Below, one piece after another: positions 1 through 13,222 of a stretch of DNA of 64,000 nucleotides. Source of the DNA: Bathymodiolus brooksi (taxonomy: Eukaryota > Mollusca > Bivalvia > Mytilida > Modiolidae); assembly GCA_963680875.1 (NCBI GenBank), contig OY804585.1:41151414-41215413 (forward strand), in the 5' to 3' direction. Position 1 is the first letter of the stretch, and each line of letters starts with the position of its first letter. Under the pieces are notes generated by a model. The model saw only the letters and a program-made list of their open reading frames with translations. It was not told where the DNA came from and did not search any database. A program made the position numbers and the translations under genes.

Positions 1-55
1 TCTAGGTTATCTATCACAGATACTATATAATACAACAACTTTATCTATTATCTAG

Positions 56-89
56 TTTATCTATCACAGATACTATATAATACAGCAAG
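56..89 (+). repeat. 34-bp short unit (class representative; about 93 in window)
   Basis: This unit lacks the last 16 bp of the 50-bp unit, so CAAG is followed directly by the next TTTATCTATCAC. Only nine lie before 30.7 kb: 56, 5,490, 16,023, 19,507, 20,291, 23,875, 24,309, 28,193 and 29,777. Many more follow, beginning 30,711, 30,745, 31,179, 31,363, 31,747, 32,031, 32,315, 32,349, 33,132, 33,166 and 33,600, and ending 62,790, 62,824, 63,258, 63,442 and 63,776. The deletion endpoints lie in two TTATCTA heptamers 16 bp apart, so unequal pairing within the unit explains the loss. Confidence 0.9.
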
Positions 90-339
90 TTTATCTATCA
101 CAGATACTATATAAAACAACAACTTTATCTATTATCTAGTTTATCTATCACAGATACTATATAATACAGCAAGTTTATCTATTATCTAGTTTATCTATCA
201 CAGATACTATATAATACAACAACTTTATCTATTATCTAGTTTATCTATCACAGATACTATATAATACAGCAAGTTTATCTATTATCTAGTTTATCTATCA
301 CAGACACTATATAATATAACAAGTTTATCTATTATCTAG

Positions 340-389
340 TTTATCTATCACAGATACTATACAAAGCAACAACTGTATGTATTATCTAG
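340..389 (+). repeat. TACAAAGC subtype of the CTGTATG unit
   Basis: This is a CTGTATG-type unit with TACAAAGCAAC in place of TACAATACAAC. It recurs at 490, 1,040, 1,990 and 2,090, at the equivalent A2 places, and in C copies (for example in the TTTACC unit at 16,657 and near 21,780, 24,953 and 25,800). In A2 and A3 one instance has changed to TATAGAAAGC (8,343 and 10,892), a mark that confirms A3 came from A2. Confidence 0.8.
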
Positions 390-2739
390 TTTATCTATCA
401 CAGATACTATATAATACAACAAGTTTATCTATTATCTAGTTTATCTATCACAGATACTATACAATACAACAACTGTTTGTATTATCTAGTTTATCTATCA
501 CAGATACTATACAAAGCAACAACTGTATGTATTATCTAGTTTATCTATCACAGATACTATATAATTTAACAAGTTTATCTATTATCTAGGTTATTTATCA
601 CAGATACTATATAATACAACAAAGTTATCTATTATCTAGTTTATCTATCACCGATACTATACAATCCAACAACTGTATGTATTATCTAGTTTATCTATCA
701 CAGATACTATATAATAAAACAAGTTTATCTATTATCTAGGTTATCTATCACAGATACTATATAATACAGCAAGTTTATCTATTATCTAGGTTATCTATCA
801 CAGATACTATATAATACAACAAACTTATCTATTATCTAGTTTACCTATCACAGATACTATATAATACAACAAGTTTATCTATTATCTAGTTTATCTATTA
901 CAGATACTATATAATACAACAACTTTATCTATTATCTAGTTTATCTATCACAGATACTATATAATACAGCAAGTTTATCTATTATCTAGTTTATCTATCA
1001 CAGATACTATATAATATAACAAGTTTATCTATTATCTAGTTTATCTATCACAGATACTATACAAAGCAACAACTGTATGTATTATCTAGTTTATCTATCA
1101 CAGATACTATATAATACAACAAGTTTACCTATTATCTAGGTTATCTATCACAGATACTATATAATACAACAAAGTTATCTATTATCTAGTTTATCTATCA
1201 CAGATACTATATAATACAAGAAGTTTATCTATTATCTAGTTTATCTATCACAGATACTATATAATGCAACAAAGTTATCTATTATCTAGTTTATCTATCA
1301 CAGATACTATATAATACAACAACTTTATCTATTATCTAGTTTATCTATCACAGACACTATATAATACAACAAGTTTATCTATTATCTAGGTTATCTATCA
1401 CAGATACTATATAATACAACAAAGTAATCTATTATCTAGTTTATCTATCACAGATACTATATAATACAACAACTTTATCTATTATCTTCTTTATCTATCA
1501 CAGATACTATATAATACAGCAGGTTTATCTATTATCTAGTTTATCTATCACAGATACTATTATAATACAACAACTTTATCTATTATCTAGGTTATCTATC
1601 ACAGATACTATATAATACAGCAAGTTTATCTATTATCTAGTTTATCTATCAAAGATACTATACAATACAACAACTGTATGTATTATCTAGTTTATCTATC
1701 ACAGATACTATATAATACAACAAGTTTATCTATTATCTAGGTTATCTATCACAGATACTATATAATACAACAAGTTTATCTATTATCTAGGTTAGCTATC
1801 ACAGATACTATATAATACAACAAAGTTATCTATTATCTAGTTTACCTATCACAGATACTATATAATACAACAAGTTTATCTATTATCTAGTTTATCTATC
1901 ACAGATACTATATAATACAACAACTTTATCTATTATCTAGTTTATCTATCACAGATACTATATAATATAACAAGTTTATCTATTATCTAGTTTATCTATC
2001 ACAGATACTATACAAAGCAACAACTGTATGTATTATCTAGTTTATCTATCACAAATACTATATAATATAACAAGTTTATCTATTATCTAGTTTATCTATC
2101 ACAGATACTATACAAAGCAACAACTGTATGTATTATCTAGTTTATCTATCACAGATACTATATAATACAGCAAGTTTATCTATTATCTAGGTTATCAATC
2201 ACAGATACTATATAATACAACAAGTTTATCTATTATCTAGGTTATCTATCACAGATACTATATAATACAACAAAGTTATCTATTATCTAGTTTACCTATC
2301 ACAGATACAATATAATACAACAAGTTTATCTATTATCTAGTTTATCTATCATAGATACTATAAAATACAGCAATTTATCTATTATCTAGTTTATCTATCA
2401 CAGATACTATACAATATAACAACTGTATGTATTATCTAGTTTATCTATCACAGATACTATTAAATACAACAAGTTTATCTATTATCTAGGTTATCTATAA
2501 CAGATAGTATATAATACAACAAAGTTATCTATTATCTAGTTTATCTATCACAGATACTATATAGTACAACAACTTTATCTATTATCTAGTTTATCTATCA
2601 CAGATATTATATAATACAGCAAATTTAGCTATTATCTAGTTTATCTATCACAGATACTATATAATACAACAACTTTATCTATTATCTAGTTTATCTATCA
2701 CAGATACTATATAATACAGCAAGTTTATCTATTATCTAG

Positions 2740-2789
2740 TTTATCTATCACAGATACTATACAATACAACAACTGTATGTATTATCTAG
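2740..2789 (+). repeat. CTGTATG-type variant unit with its own dyad
   Basis: This unit has TACAATAC in place of TATAATAC and CTGTATGTATT in place of the canonical GTTTATCTATT. The changes create an inverted repeat, ATACA (2,764-2,768) and TGTAT (2,774-2,778) around a 5-base loop, which the canonical unit lacks. They also remove one of the four GATA motifs. The type is frequent in A, B and C (every few units), keeps its changes together, and is scarce or absent in the homogeneous stretches of D and E. Confidence 0.85.
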
Positions 2790-5523
2790 TTTATCTATCA
2801 CAGATACTATATAATACAACAAGTTTATCTATTATCTAGGTTATCTATCACAGATACTATATAATACAACAAAGTTATCTATTATCTAGTTTACCTATCA
2901 CAGATACTATACAAAGCAACAACTGTATGTATTATGTAGTTTATCTATCACAGATACTATATAATACAGCAAGTTTATCTATTATCTAGTTTATCTATCA
3001 CAGATACTATACAATACAACAACTGTATGTATTATCTAGTTTATCTATCACAGATACTATATAATACAACAAGTTTATCTATTATCTAGGTTATCTATCA
3101 CAGATACTATATAATATAACAAAGTTATCTATTATCTAGTTTACCTATCACAGATACTATATAATACAACAAGTTTATCTATTATCTAGTTTATCTATCA
3201 CAGATACTATATAATACAGCAAGTTTATCTATTATCTAGTTTATCTATCACAGATACTATACAATACAACAACTGTAGGTATTATCTAGTTTATCTATCA
3301 CAGATACTATATAATACAACAAGTTTATCTATTATCTAGGTTATCTATCACAGATACTATATAATACAACAAAGTTATCTATTATCTAGTTTATCTATCA
3401 CAGATACTATATAATACAACAACTTTATCTATTATCTAGTTTATCTATCACAGATACTATATAATACAGCAAGTTTATCTATTATCTAGTTTATCTATCA
3501 CAGATACTTTATAATACAACAACTTTATCTATTATCTAGTTTATCTATCACAGATACTATATAATACAGCAAGTTTATCTATTATCTAGTTTATCTATCA
3601 CAGATACTATATAATACAACAACTGTATGTATTATCTAGTTTATCTATCACAGATACTATATAATACAGCAAGTTTATCTATTATCTAGTTTATCTATCA
3701 CAGATACTATACAATACAACAACTGTATGTATTATCTAGTTTATCTATCACAGATACTATATAATTTAACAAGTTTATCTATTATCTATGTTATCTATCA
3801 CAGATACTATATAATACAACAAAGTTATCTATTATCTAGTTTACCTATCACAGATACTATATAATACAACAAGTTTATCTATTATCTAGTTTATCTATCA
3901 CAGATACTATATAATACAGCAAGTTTATCTATTATCTAGTTTATCTATCACAGATACTATTCAATACAACAACTGTATGTATTATCAAGTTTATCTATCA
4001 CAGATACTATATAATACAACAAGTTTATCTATTATCTAGGTTATCTATCACAGATACTATATAATACAACAAAGTTATCTATTATCTAGTTTATCTATCA
4101 CAGATACTATATAATACAACAACTTTATCTATTATCTAGTTTATCTATCACAGATACTATATAATACAGCAAGTTTATCTATTATCTAGTTTATCTATCA
4201 CAGATACTATATAATACAACAACTTTATCTATTATCTAGTTTATCTATCACAGATACTATACAATACAACACCTGTATGTATTATCTAGTTTATCTATCA
4301 CAGATACTATATAATACAACAAGTTTATCTATTATCTAGGTTATCTATCACAGATACTATATAATACAACAAGTTTATCTATTATCTAGGTTATCTATCA
4401 CAGATACTATATAATACAACAAGTTTATCTATTATCTAGGTTATCTATCACAGATACTATATAATACAACAAAGTTATCTATTATCTAGTTTATCTATCA
4501 CAGATACTATATAATACAGCAAGTTTATCTATTATCTAGTTTATCTATCACAGATACTATACAATACAACAACTGTATGTATTATGTAGGTTATCTATCA
4601 CAGATACTATATAATACAACAAAGTTATCTATTATCTAGTTTACCTATCACAGATACTATATAATACAACAAGTTTATCTATTATCTAGTTTATCTATCA
4701 CAGATACTATATAATACAGCAAGTTTATCTATTATCTAGTTTATCTATCACAGATACTATACAATACAACAACTGTATGTATTATCGAGTTTATCTATCA
4801 CAGATACTATATAATACAACAAGTTTATCTATTATCTAGGTTATCTATCACAGATACTATATAATACAACAAAGCTATCTATTATCTAGTTTATCTATCA
4901 CAGATACTATATAATACAACAAGTTTATCTATTATCTAGTTTATCTATCACAGATACTATACAAAACAACAACTGTATGTATTATCTAGTTTATCTATCA
5001 CAGATACTATATAATACAGCAAGTTTATCTATTATCTAGTTTATCTATCACATATACTATACAATACAACAACTGTATGTATTATCTAGTTTATCTATCA
5101 CAGATACTATATAATACAACAAGTTTATCTATTATCTAGGTTATCTATCACAGATACTATATAATACAACAAAGTTATCTATTATCTAGTTTACCTATCA
5201 CAGATACTATATAATACAACAAGTTTATCTATTATCTAGTTTATCTATCACAGATACTATATAATACAGCAAGTTTATCTATTATCTAGTTTATCTATCA
5301 CAGATACTATACAATACAACAACTGTATGTATTATCTAGTTTATCTATCACAGATACTATATAATACAACAAGTTTATCTATTATCTAGGTTATCTATCA
5401 CAGATACTATATAATACAACAAAGTTATCTATTATCTAGTTTATCTATCACAGATACTATATAATACAACAACTTTATCTATTATCTAGTTTATCTATCA
5501 CAGATACTATATAAAACAGCAAG

Positions 5524-8500
5524 TTTATCTATCACAGATACTATATAATACAACAACTTTATCTATTATCTAGTTTATCTATCACAGATACTATATAATA
5601 CAGCAAGTTTATCTATTATCTAGTTTATCTATCACAGATACTATATAATACAACAACTTTATCTATTATCTAGTTTATCTATCACAGATACTATATAATA
5701 CAGCAAGTTTATCTATTATCTAGTTTATCTATCACAGACACTATATAATATAACAAGTTTATCTATTATCTAGTTTATCTATCACAGATACTATACAAAG
5801 CAACAACTGTATGTATTATCTAGTTTATCTATCACAGATACTATATAATACAACAAGTTTATCTATTATCTAGTTTATCTATCACAGATACTATACAATA
5901 CAACAACTGTTTGTATTATCTAGTTTATCTATCACAGATACTATATAATTTAACAAGTTTATCTATTATCTAGGTTATTTATCACAGATACTATATAATA
6001 CAACAAAGTTATCTATTATCTAGTTTATCTATCACAGATACTATACAATCCAACAACTGTATGTATTATCTAGTTTATCTATCACAGATACTATATAATA
6101 AAACAAGTTTATCTATTATCTAGGTTATCTATTACAGATACTATATAATACAACAACTTTATCTATTATCTAGTTTATCTATCACAGATACTATATAATA
6201 CAGCAAGTTTATCTATTATCTAGGTTATCTATCACAGATACTATATAATACAACAAAGTTATCTATTATCTAGTTTACCTATCACAGATACTATATAATA
6301 CAACAAGTTTATCTATTATCTAGTTTATCTATTACAGATACTATATAATACAACAACTTTATCTATTATCTAGTTTATCTATCACAGATACTATATAATA
6401 CAGCAAGTTTATCTATTATCTAGTTTATCTATCACAGATACTATATAATATAACAAGTTTATCTATTATCTAGTTTATCTATCACAGATACTATACAAAG
6501 CAACAACTGTATGTATTATCTAGTTTATCTATCACAGATACTATATAATACAACAAGTTTACCTATTATCTAGGTTATCTATCACAGATACTATATAATA
6601 CAACAAAGTTATCTATTATCTAGTTTATCTATCACAGATACTATATAATACAAGAAGTTTATCTATTATCTAGTTTATCTATCACAGATACTATATAATT
6701 CAACAAAGTTATCTATTATCTAGTTTATCTATCACAGATACTATATAATACAACAACTTTATCTATTATCTAGTTTATCTATCACAGACACTATATAATA
6801 CAACAAGTTTATCTATTATATAGGTTATCTATCACAGATACTATATAATACAACAAAGTAATCTATTATCTAGTTTAACTATCACAGATACAATATAATA
6901 CAACAACTTTATCTATTATCTTCTTTATCTATCACAGATACTATATAATACAGCAGGTTTATCTATTATCTAGTTTATCTATCACAGATACTATTATAAT
7001 ACAACAACTTTATCTATTATCTAGGTTATCAATCACAGATACTATATAATACAGCAAGTTTATCTATTATCTAGTTTATCTATCAAAGATACTATACAAT
7101 ACAACAACTGTATGTATTATCTAGTTTATCTATCACAGATACTATATAATACAACAAGTTTATCTATTATCTAGGTTATCTATCACAGATACTATATAAT
7201 ACAACAAGTTTATCTATTATCTAGGTTAGCTATCACAGATACTATATAATACAACAAAGTTATCTATTATCTAGTTTACCTATCACAGATACTATATAAT
7301 ACAACAAGTTTATCTATTATCTAGTTTATCTATCACAGATACTATATAATACAACAACTTTATCTATTATCTAGTTTATCTATCACAGATACTATATAAT
7401 ATAACAAGTTTATCTATTATCTAGTTTATCTATCACAGATACTATACAAAGCAACAACTGTATGTATTATCTAGTTTATCTATCACAAATACTATATAAT
7501 ATAACAAGTTTATCTATTATCTAGTTTATCTATCACAGATACTATACAAAGCAACAACTGTATGTATTATCTAGTTTATCTATCACAGATACTATATAAT
7601 ACAGCAAGTTTATCTATTATCTAGGTTATCAATCACAGATACTATATAATACAACAAGTTTATCTATTATCTAGGTTATCTATCACAGATACTATATAAT
7701 ACAACAAAGTTATCTATTATCTAGTTTACCTATCACAGATACAATATAATACAACAAGTTTATCTATTATCTAGTTTATCTATCATAGATACTATATAAT
7801 ACAGCAATGTATCTATTATCTAGTTTATCTATCACAGATACTATACAATATAACAACTGTATGTATTATCTAGTTTATCTATCACAGATACTATAAAATA
7901 CAACAAGTTTATCTATTATCTAGGTTATCTATAACAGATAGTATATAATACAACAAAGTTATCTATTATCTAGTTTATCTATCACAGATACTATATAGTA
8001 CAACAACTTTATCTATTATCTAGTTTATCTATCACAGATATTATATAATACAGCAAATTTAGCTATTATCTAGTTTATCTATCACAGATACTATATAATA
8101 CAACAACTTTATCTATTATCTAGTTTATCTATCACAGATACTATATAATACAGCAAGTTTATCTATTATCTAGTTTATCTATCACAGATACTATACAATA
8201 CAACAACTGTATGTATTATTTAGTTTATCTATCACAGATACTATATAATACAACAAGTTTATCTATTATCTAGGTTATCTATCACAGATACTATATAATA
8301 CAACAAAGTTATCTATTATCTAGTTTACCTATCACAGATACTATAGAAAGCAACAACTGTATGTATTATCTAGTTTATCTATCACAGATACTATATAATA
8401 CAGCAAGTTTATCTATTATCTAGTTTATCTATCACAGATACTATACATTACAACAACTGTATGTATTATCTAGTTTATCTATCACAGATACTATATAATA

Positions 8501-10173
8501 CAACAAGTTTATCTATTATCTAGGTTATCTATCACAGATACTATATAATATAACAAAGTTATCTATTATCTAGTTTACCTATCACAGATACTATATAATA
8601 CAACAAGTTTATCTATTATCTAGTTTATCTATCACAGATACTATATAATTCAGCAAGTTTATCTATTATCTAGTTTATCTATCACAGATACTATACAATA
8701 CAACAACTGTATGTATTATCTAGTTTATCTATCACAGATACTATATAATACAACAAGTTTATCTATTATCTAGGTTATCTATCACAGATACTATATAATA
8801 CAACAAAGTTATCTATTATCTAGTTTATCTATCACAGATACTATATAATACAACAACTTTATCTATTATCTAGTTTATCTATCACAGATACTATATAATA
8901 CAGCAAGTTTATCTATTATCTAGTTTATCTATCACAGATACTTTATAATACAACAACTTTATCTATTATCTAGTTTATCTATCACAGATACTATATAATA
9001 CAGCAAGTTTATCTATTATCTAGTTTATCTATCACAGATACTATATAATACAACAACTGTATGTATTATCTAGTTTATCTATCACAGATACTATATAATA
9101 CAGCAAGTTTATCTATTATCTAGTTTATCTATCACAGATACTATACAATACAACAACTGTATGTATTATCTAGTTTATCTATCACAGATACTATATAATT
9201 TAACAAGTTTATCTATTATCTATGTTATCTATCACAGATACTATATAATACAACAAAGTTATCTATTATCTAGTTTACCTATCACAGATACTATATAATA
9301 CAACAAGTTTATCTATTATCTAGTTTATCTATCACAGATACTATATAATACAGCAAGTTTATCTATTATCTAGTTTATCTATCACAGATACTATTCAATA
9401 CAACAACTGTATGTATTATCAAGTTTATCTATCACAGATACTATATAATACAACAAGTTTATCTATTATCTAGGTTATCTATCACAGATACTATATAATA
9501 CAACAAAGTTATCTATTATCTAGTTTATCTATCACAGATACTATATAATACAACAACTTTATCTATTATCTAGTTTATCTATCACAGATACTATATAATA
9601 CAGCAAGTTTATCTATTATCTAGTTTATCTATCACAGATACTATATAATACAACAACTTTATCTATTATCTAGTTTATCTATCACAGATACTATACAATA
9701 CAACAACTGTATGTATTATCTAGTTTATCTATCACAGATACTATATAATACAACAAGTTTATCTATTATCTAGGTTATCTATCACAGATACTATATAATA
9801 CAACAAGTTTATCTATTATCTAGGTTATCTATCACAGATACTATATAATACAACAAGTTTATCTATTATCTAGGTTATCTATCACAGATACTATATAATA
9901 CAACAAAGTTATCTATTATCTAGTTTATCTATCACAGATACTATATAATACAGCAAGTTTATCTATTATCTAGTTTATCTATCACAGATACTATACAATA
10001 CAACAACTGTATGTATTATGTAGGTTATCTATCACAGATACTATATAATACAACAAAGTTATCTATTATCTAGTTTACCTATCACAGATACTATATAATA
10101 CAACAAGTTTATCTATTATCTAGTTTATCTATCACAGATACTATATAATACAGCAAGTTTATCTATTATCTAG
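5524..10173. repeat. HOR copy A2, partial second copy of A1
   Basis: This matches A1 unit for unit at an offset of 5,434 bp. The offset is temporarily 5,384 between about 5,945 and 6,120: A2 lacks one unit present in A1 near 490, then gains one (with CTATTACAG) near 6,124. The match runs up to the ACAGCAAG unit at 10,124-10,173 (A1: 4,690-4,739). There A2 stops and the sequence jumps back to material first seen at 7,625. The last 784 bp of the A1 pattern (4,740-5,523) is therefore missing. Confidence 0.82.
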
Positions 10174-12872
10174 GTTATCAATCACAGATACTATATAATA
10201 CAACAAGTTTATCTATTATCTAGGTTATCTATCACAGATACTATATAATACAACAAAGTTATCTATTATCTAGTTTACCTATCACAGATACAATATAATA
10301 CAACAAGTTTATCTATTATCTAGTTTATCTATCATAGATACTATATAATACAGCAATGTATCTATTATCTAGTTTATCTATCACAGATACTATACAATAT
10401 AACAACTGTATGTATTATCTAGTTTATCTATCACAGATACTATAAAATACAACAAGTTTATCTATTATCTAGGTTATCTATAACAGATAGTATATAATAC
10501 AACAAAGTTATCTATTATCTAGTTTATCTATCACAGATACTATATAGTACAACAACTTTATCTATTATCTAGTTTATCTATCACAGATATTATATAATAC
10601 AGCAAATTTAGCTATTATCTAGTTTATCTATCACAGATACTATATAATACAACAACTTTATCTATTATCTAGTTTATCTATCACAGATACTATATAATAC
10701 AGCAAGTTTATCTATTATCTAGTTTATCTATCACAGATACTATACAATACAACAACTGTATGTATTATTTAGTTTATCTATCACAGATACTATATAATAC
10801 AACAAGTTTATCTATTATCTAGGTTATCTATCACAGATACTATATAATACAACAAAGTTATCTATTATCTAGTTTACCTATCACAGATACTATAGAAAGC
10901 AACAACTGTATGTATTATCTAGTTTATCTATCACAGATACTATATAATACAGCAAGTTTATCTATTATCTAGTTTATCTATCACAGATACTATACATTAC
11001 AACAACTGTATGTATTATCTAGTTTATCTATCACAGATACTATATAATACAACAAGTTTATCTATTATCTAGGTTATCTATCACAGATACTATATAATAT
11101 AACAAAGTTATCTATTATCTAGTTTACCTATCACAGATACTATATAATACAACAAGTTTATCTATTATCTAGTTTATCTATCACAGATACTATATAATTC
11201 AGCAAGTTTATCTATTATCTAGTTTATCTATCACAGATACTATACAATACAACAACTGTATGTATTATCTAGTTTATCTATCACAGATACTATATAATAC
11301 AACAAGTTTATCTATTATCTAGGTTATCTATCACAGATACTATATAATACAACAAAGTTATCTATTATCTAGTTTATCTATCACAGATACTATATAATAC
11401 AACAACTTTATCTATTATCTAGTTTATCTATCACAGATACTATATAATACAGCAAGTTTATCTATTATCTAGTTTATCTATCACAGATACTTTATAATAC
11501 AACAACTTTATCTATTATCTAGTTTATCTATCACAGATACTATATAATACAGCAAGTTTATCTATTATCTAGTTTATCTATCACAGATACTATATAATAC
11601 AACAACTGTATGTATTATCTAGTTTATCTATCACAGATACTATATAATACAGCAAGTTTATCTATTATCTAGTTTATCTATCACAGATACTATACAATAC
11701 AACAACTGTATGTATTATCTAGTTTATCTATCACAGATACTATATAATTTAACAAGTTTATCTATTATCTATGTTATCTATCACAGATACTATATAATAC
11801 AACAAAGTTATCTATTATCTAGTTTACCTATCACAGATACTATATAATACAACAAGTTTATCTATTATCTAGTTTATCTATCACAGATACTATTCAATAC
11901 AACAACTGTATGTATTATCAAGTTTATCTATCACAGATACTATATAATACAACAAGTTTATCTATTATCTAGGTTATCTATCACAGATACTATATAATAC
12001 AACAAAGTTATCTATTATCTAGTTTATCTATCACAGATACTATATAATACAACAACTTTATCTATTATCTAGTTTATCTATCACAGATACTATATAATAC
12101 AGCAAGTTTATCTATTATCTAGTTTATCTATCACAGATACTATATAATACAACAACTTTATCTATTATCTAGTTTATCTATCACAGATACTATACAATAC
12201 AACAACTGTATGTATTATCTAGTTTATCTATCACAGATACTATATAATACAACAAGTTTATCTATTATCTAGGTTATCTATCACAGATACTATATAATAC
12301 AACAAGTTTATCTATTATCTAGGTTATCTATCACAGATACTATATAATACAACAAGTTTATCTATTATCTAGGTTATCTATCACAGATACTATATAATAC
12401 AACAAAGTTATCTATTATCTAGTTTATCTATCACAGATACTATATAATACAGCAAGTTTATCTATTATCTAGTTTATCTATCACAGATACTATACAATAC
12501 AACAACTGTATGTATTATGTAGGTTATCTATCACAGATACTATATAATACAACAAAGTTATCTATTATCTAGTTTACCTATCACAGATACTATATAATAC
12601 AACAAGTTTATCTATTATCTAGTTTATCTATCACAGATACTATATAATACAGCAAGTTTATCTATTATCTAGTTTATCTATCACAGATACTATACAATAC
12701 AACAACTGTATGTATTATCGAGTTTATCTATCACAGATACTATATAATACAACAAGTTTATCTATTATCTAGGTTATCTATCACAGATACTATATAATAC
12801 AACAAAGTTATCTATTATCTAGTTTATCTATCACAGATACTATATAATACAACAAGTTTATCTATTATCTAG
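10174..12872. repeat. Nested tandem duplication A3, copy of 7,625-10,173
   Basis: From the unit containing GTTATCAATC at 10,174, the sequence repeats A2 from 7,625 at an offset of 2,549 bp (51 units less one base). Shared rare marks include CAATGTATC (7,807 and 10,356), AACAGATAGTAT (about 7,933 and 10,482), TATAGAAAGC (8,343 and 10,892) and TATACATTAC (8,443 and 10,992). One ACAGCAAG unit is missing near 11,870, after which the offset is 2,499. Past 12,672 it continues with the A1 order from 4,740 (the unit ending ATTATCGAG), so the donor or template also had the part that A2 lost. Confidence 0.82.
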
Positions 12873-12922
12873 TTTATCTATCACAGATACTATATAATAC
12901 AGCAAGTTTATCTATTATCTAG

Positions 12923-12972
12923 TTTATCTATCACAGATACTATATAATATAACAAGTTTATCTATTAACTAG
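12923..12972 (+). repeat. SpeI-site unit (ATTAACTAG)
   Basis: A T-to-A change near the end of the unit gives AACTAGTTT, containing ACTAGT. The unit also carries ATATAACAAG. It recurs near 13,767, 18,849, 23,217, 27,536, 40,928, 44,039, 59,864 and 61,048, always after an ACAGCAAG unit and before an AACTTTATC unit, so the three travel as a module. Confidence 0.82.
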
Positions 12973-13172
12973 TTTATCTATCACAGATACTATATAATAC
13001 AACAACTTTATCTATTATCTAGTTTATCTATCACAGATACTATATAATACAACAAGTTTATCTATTATCTAGGTTAACTATCACAGATACTATATAATAC
13101 AGCAAGTTTATCTATTATCTAGTTTATCTATCACAGATACTATATAATACAACAACTTTATCTATTATCTAG

Positions 13173-13222
13173 TTTATCTATCACAGATACTATATAATAC
13201 AACAAGCTTATCTATTATCTAG
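13173..13222 (+). repeat. HindIII-site unit (ACAACAAGCTT)
   Basis: A T-to-C change in CAAGTTT creates AAGCTT (13,204-13,209). The variant is absent from block A and recurs at about one per HOR afterwards, for example near 19,088, 23,456, 27,776, 30,693, 33,113, 34,147, 36,567, 37,923, 44,279, 46,785, 50,030, 53,561, 56,758 and 62,772. It makes a useful physical landmark for the array. Confidence 0.85.

Larger units (their letters stand above)
90..5523. repeat. HOR copy A1, 5,434 bp (109 units)
   Basis: This higher-order repeat is bounded on each side by a 34-bp short unit (56-89 and 5,490-5,523); 108 units of about 50 bp plus one of 34 bp give 5,434 bp. Its unit order and rare mutations recur 5,434 bp downstream in A2. 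Examples are GACACTAT at about 303 and 5,737, a one-base insertion in TATTATAAT at about 1,560 and 6,994, and TATCAAAGAT at about 1,648 and 7,082. It contains one extra unit (about 490-539, with TACAAAGC) that is absent from A2. Confidence 0.85.
6..12872. repeat. Block A: older, variant-rich part of the array (258 units)
   Basis: This block is dominated by five interleaved unit types. They are canonical; a type with ACAGCAAG; a type with AACTTTATC; a type that begins after TAGG and carries CAAAGTTATC; and a type with TACAATAC...CTGTATGTATT. Many substitutions are private to one or two units, such as GACACTAT (units near 301 and 5,731), ATTATCTTCT (near 1,481 and 6,911) and GTTATTTATC (near 591 and 5,977). 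Only two 34-bp short units occur here (56-89 and 5,490-5,523). The high private variation suggests this part has been homogenised less recently than the right half; that is inference. Confidence 0.85.
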
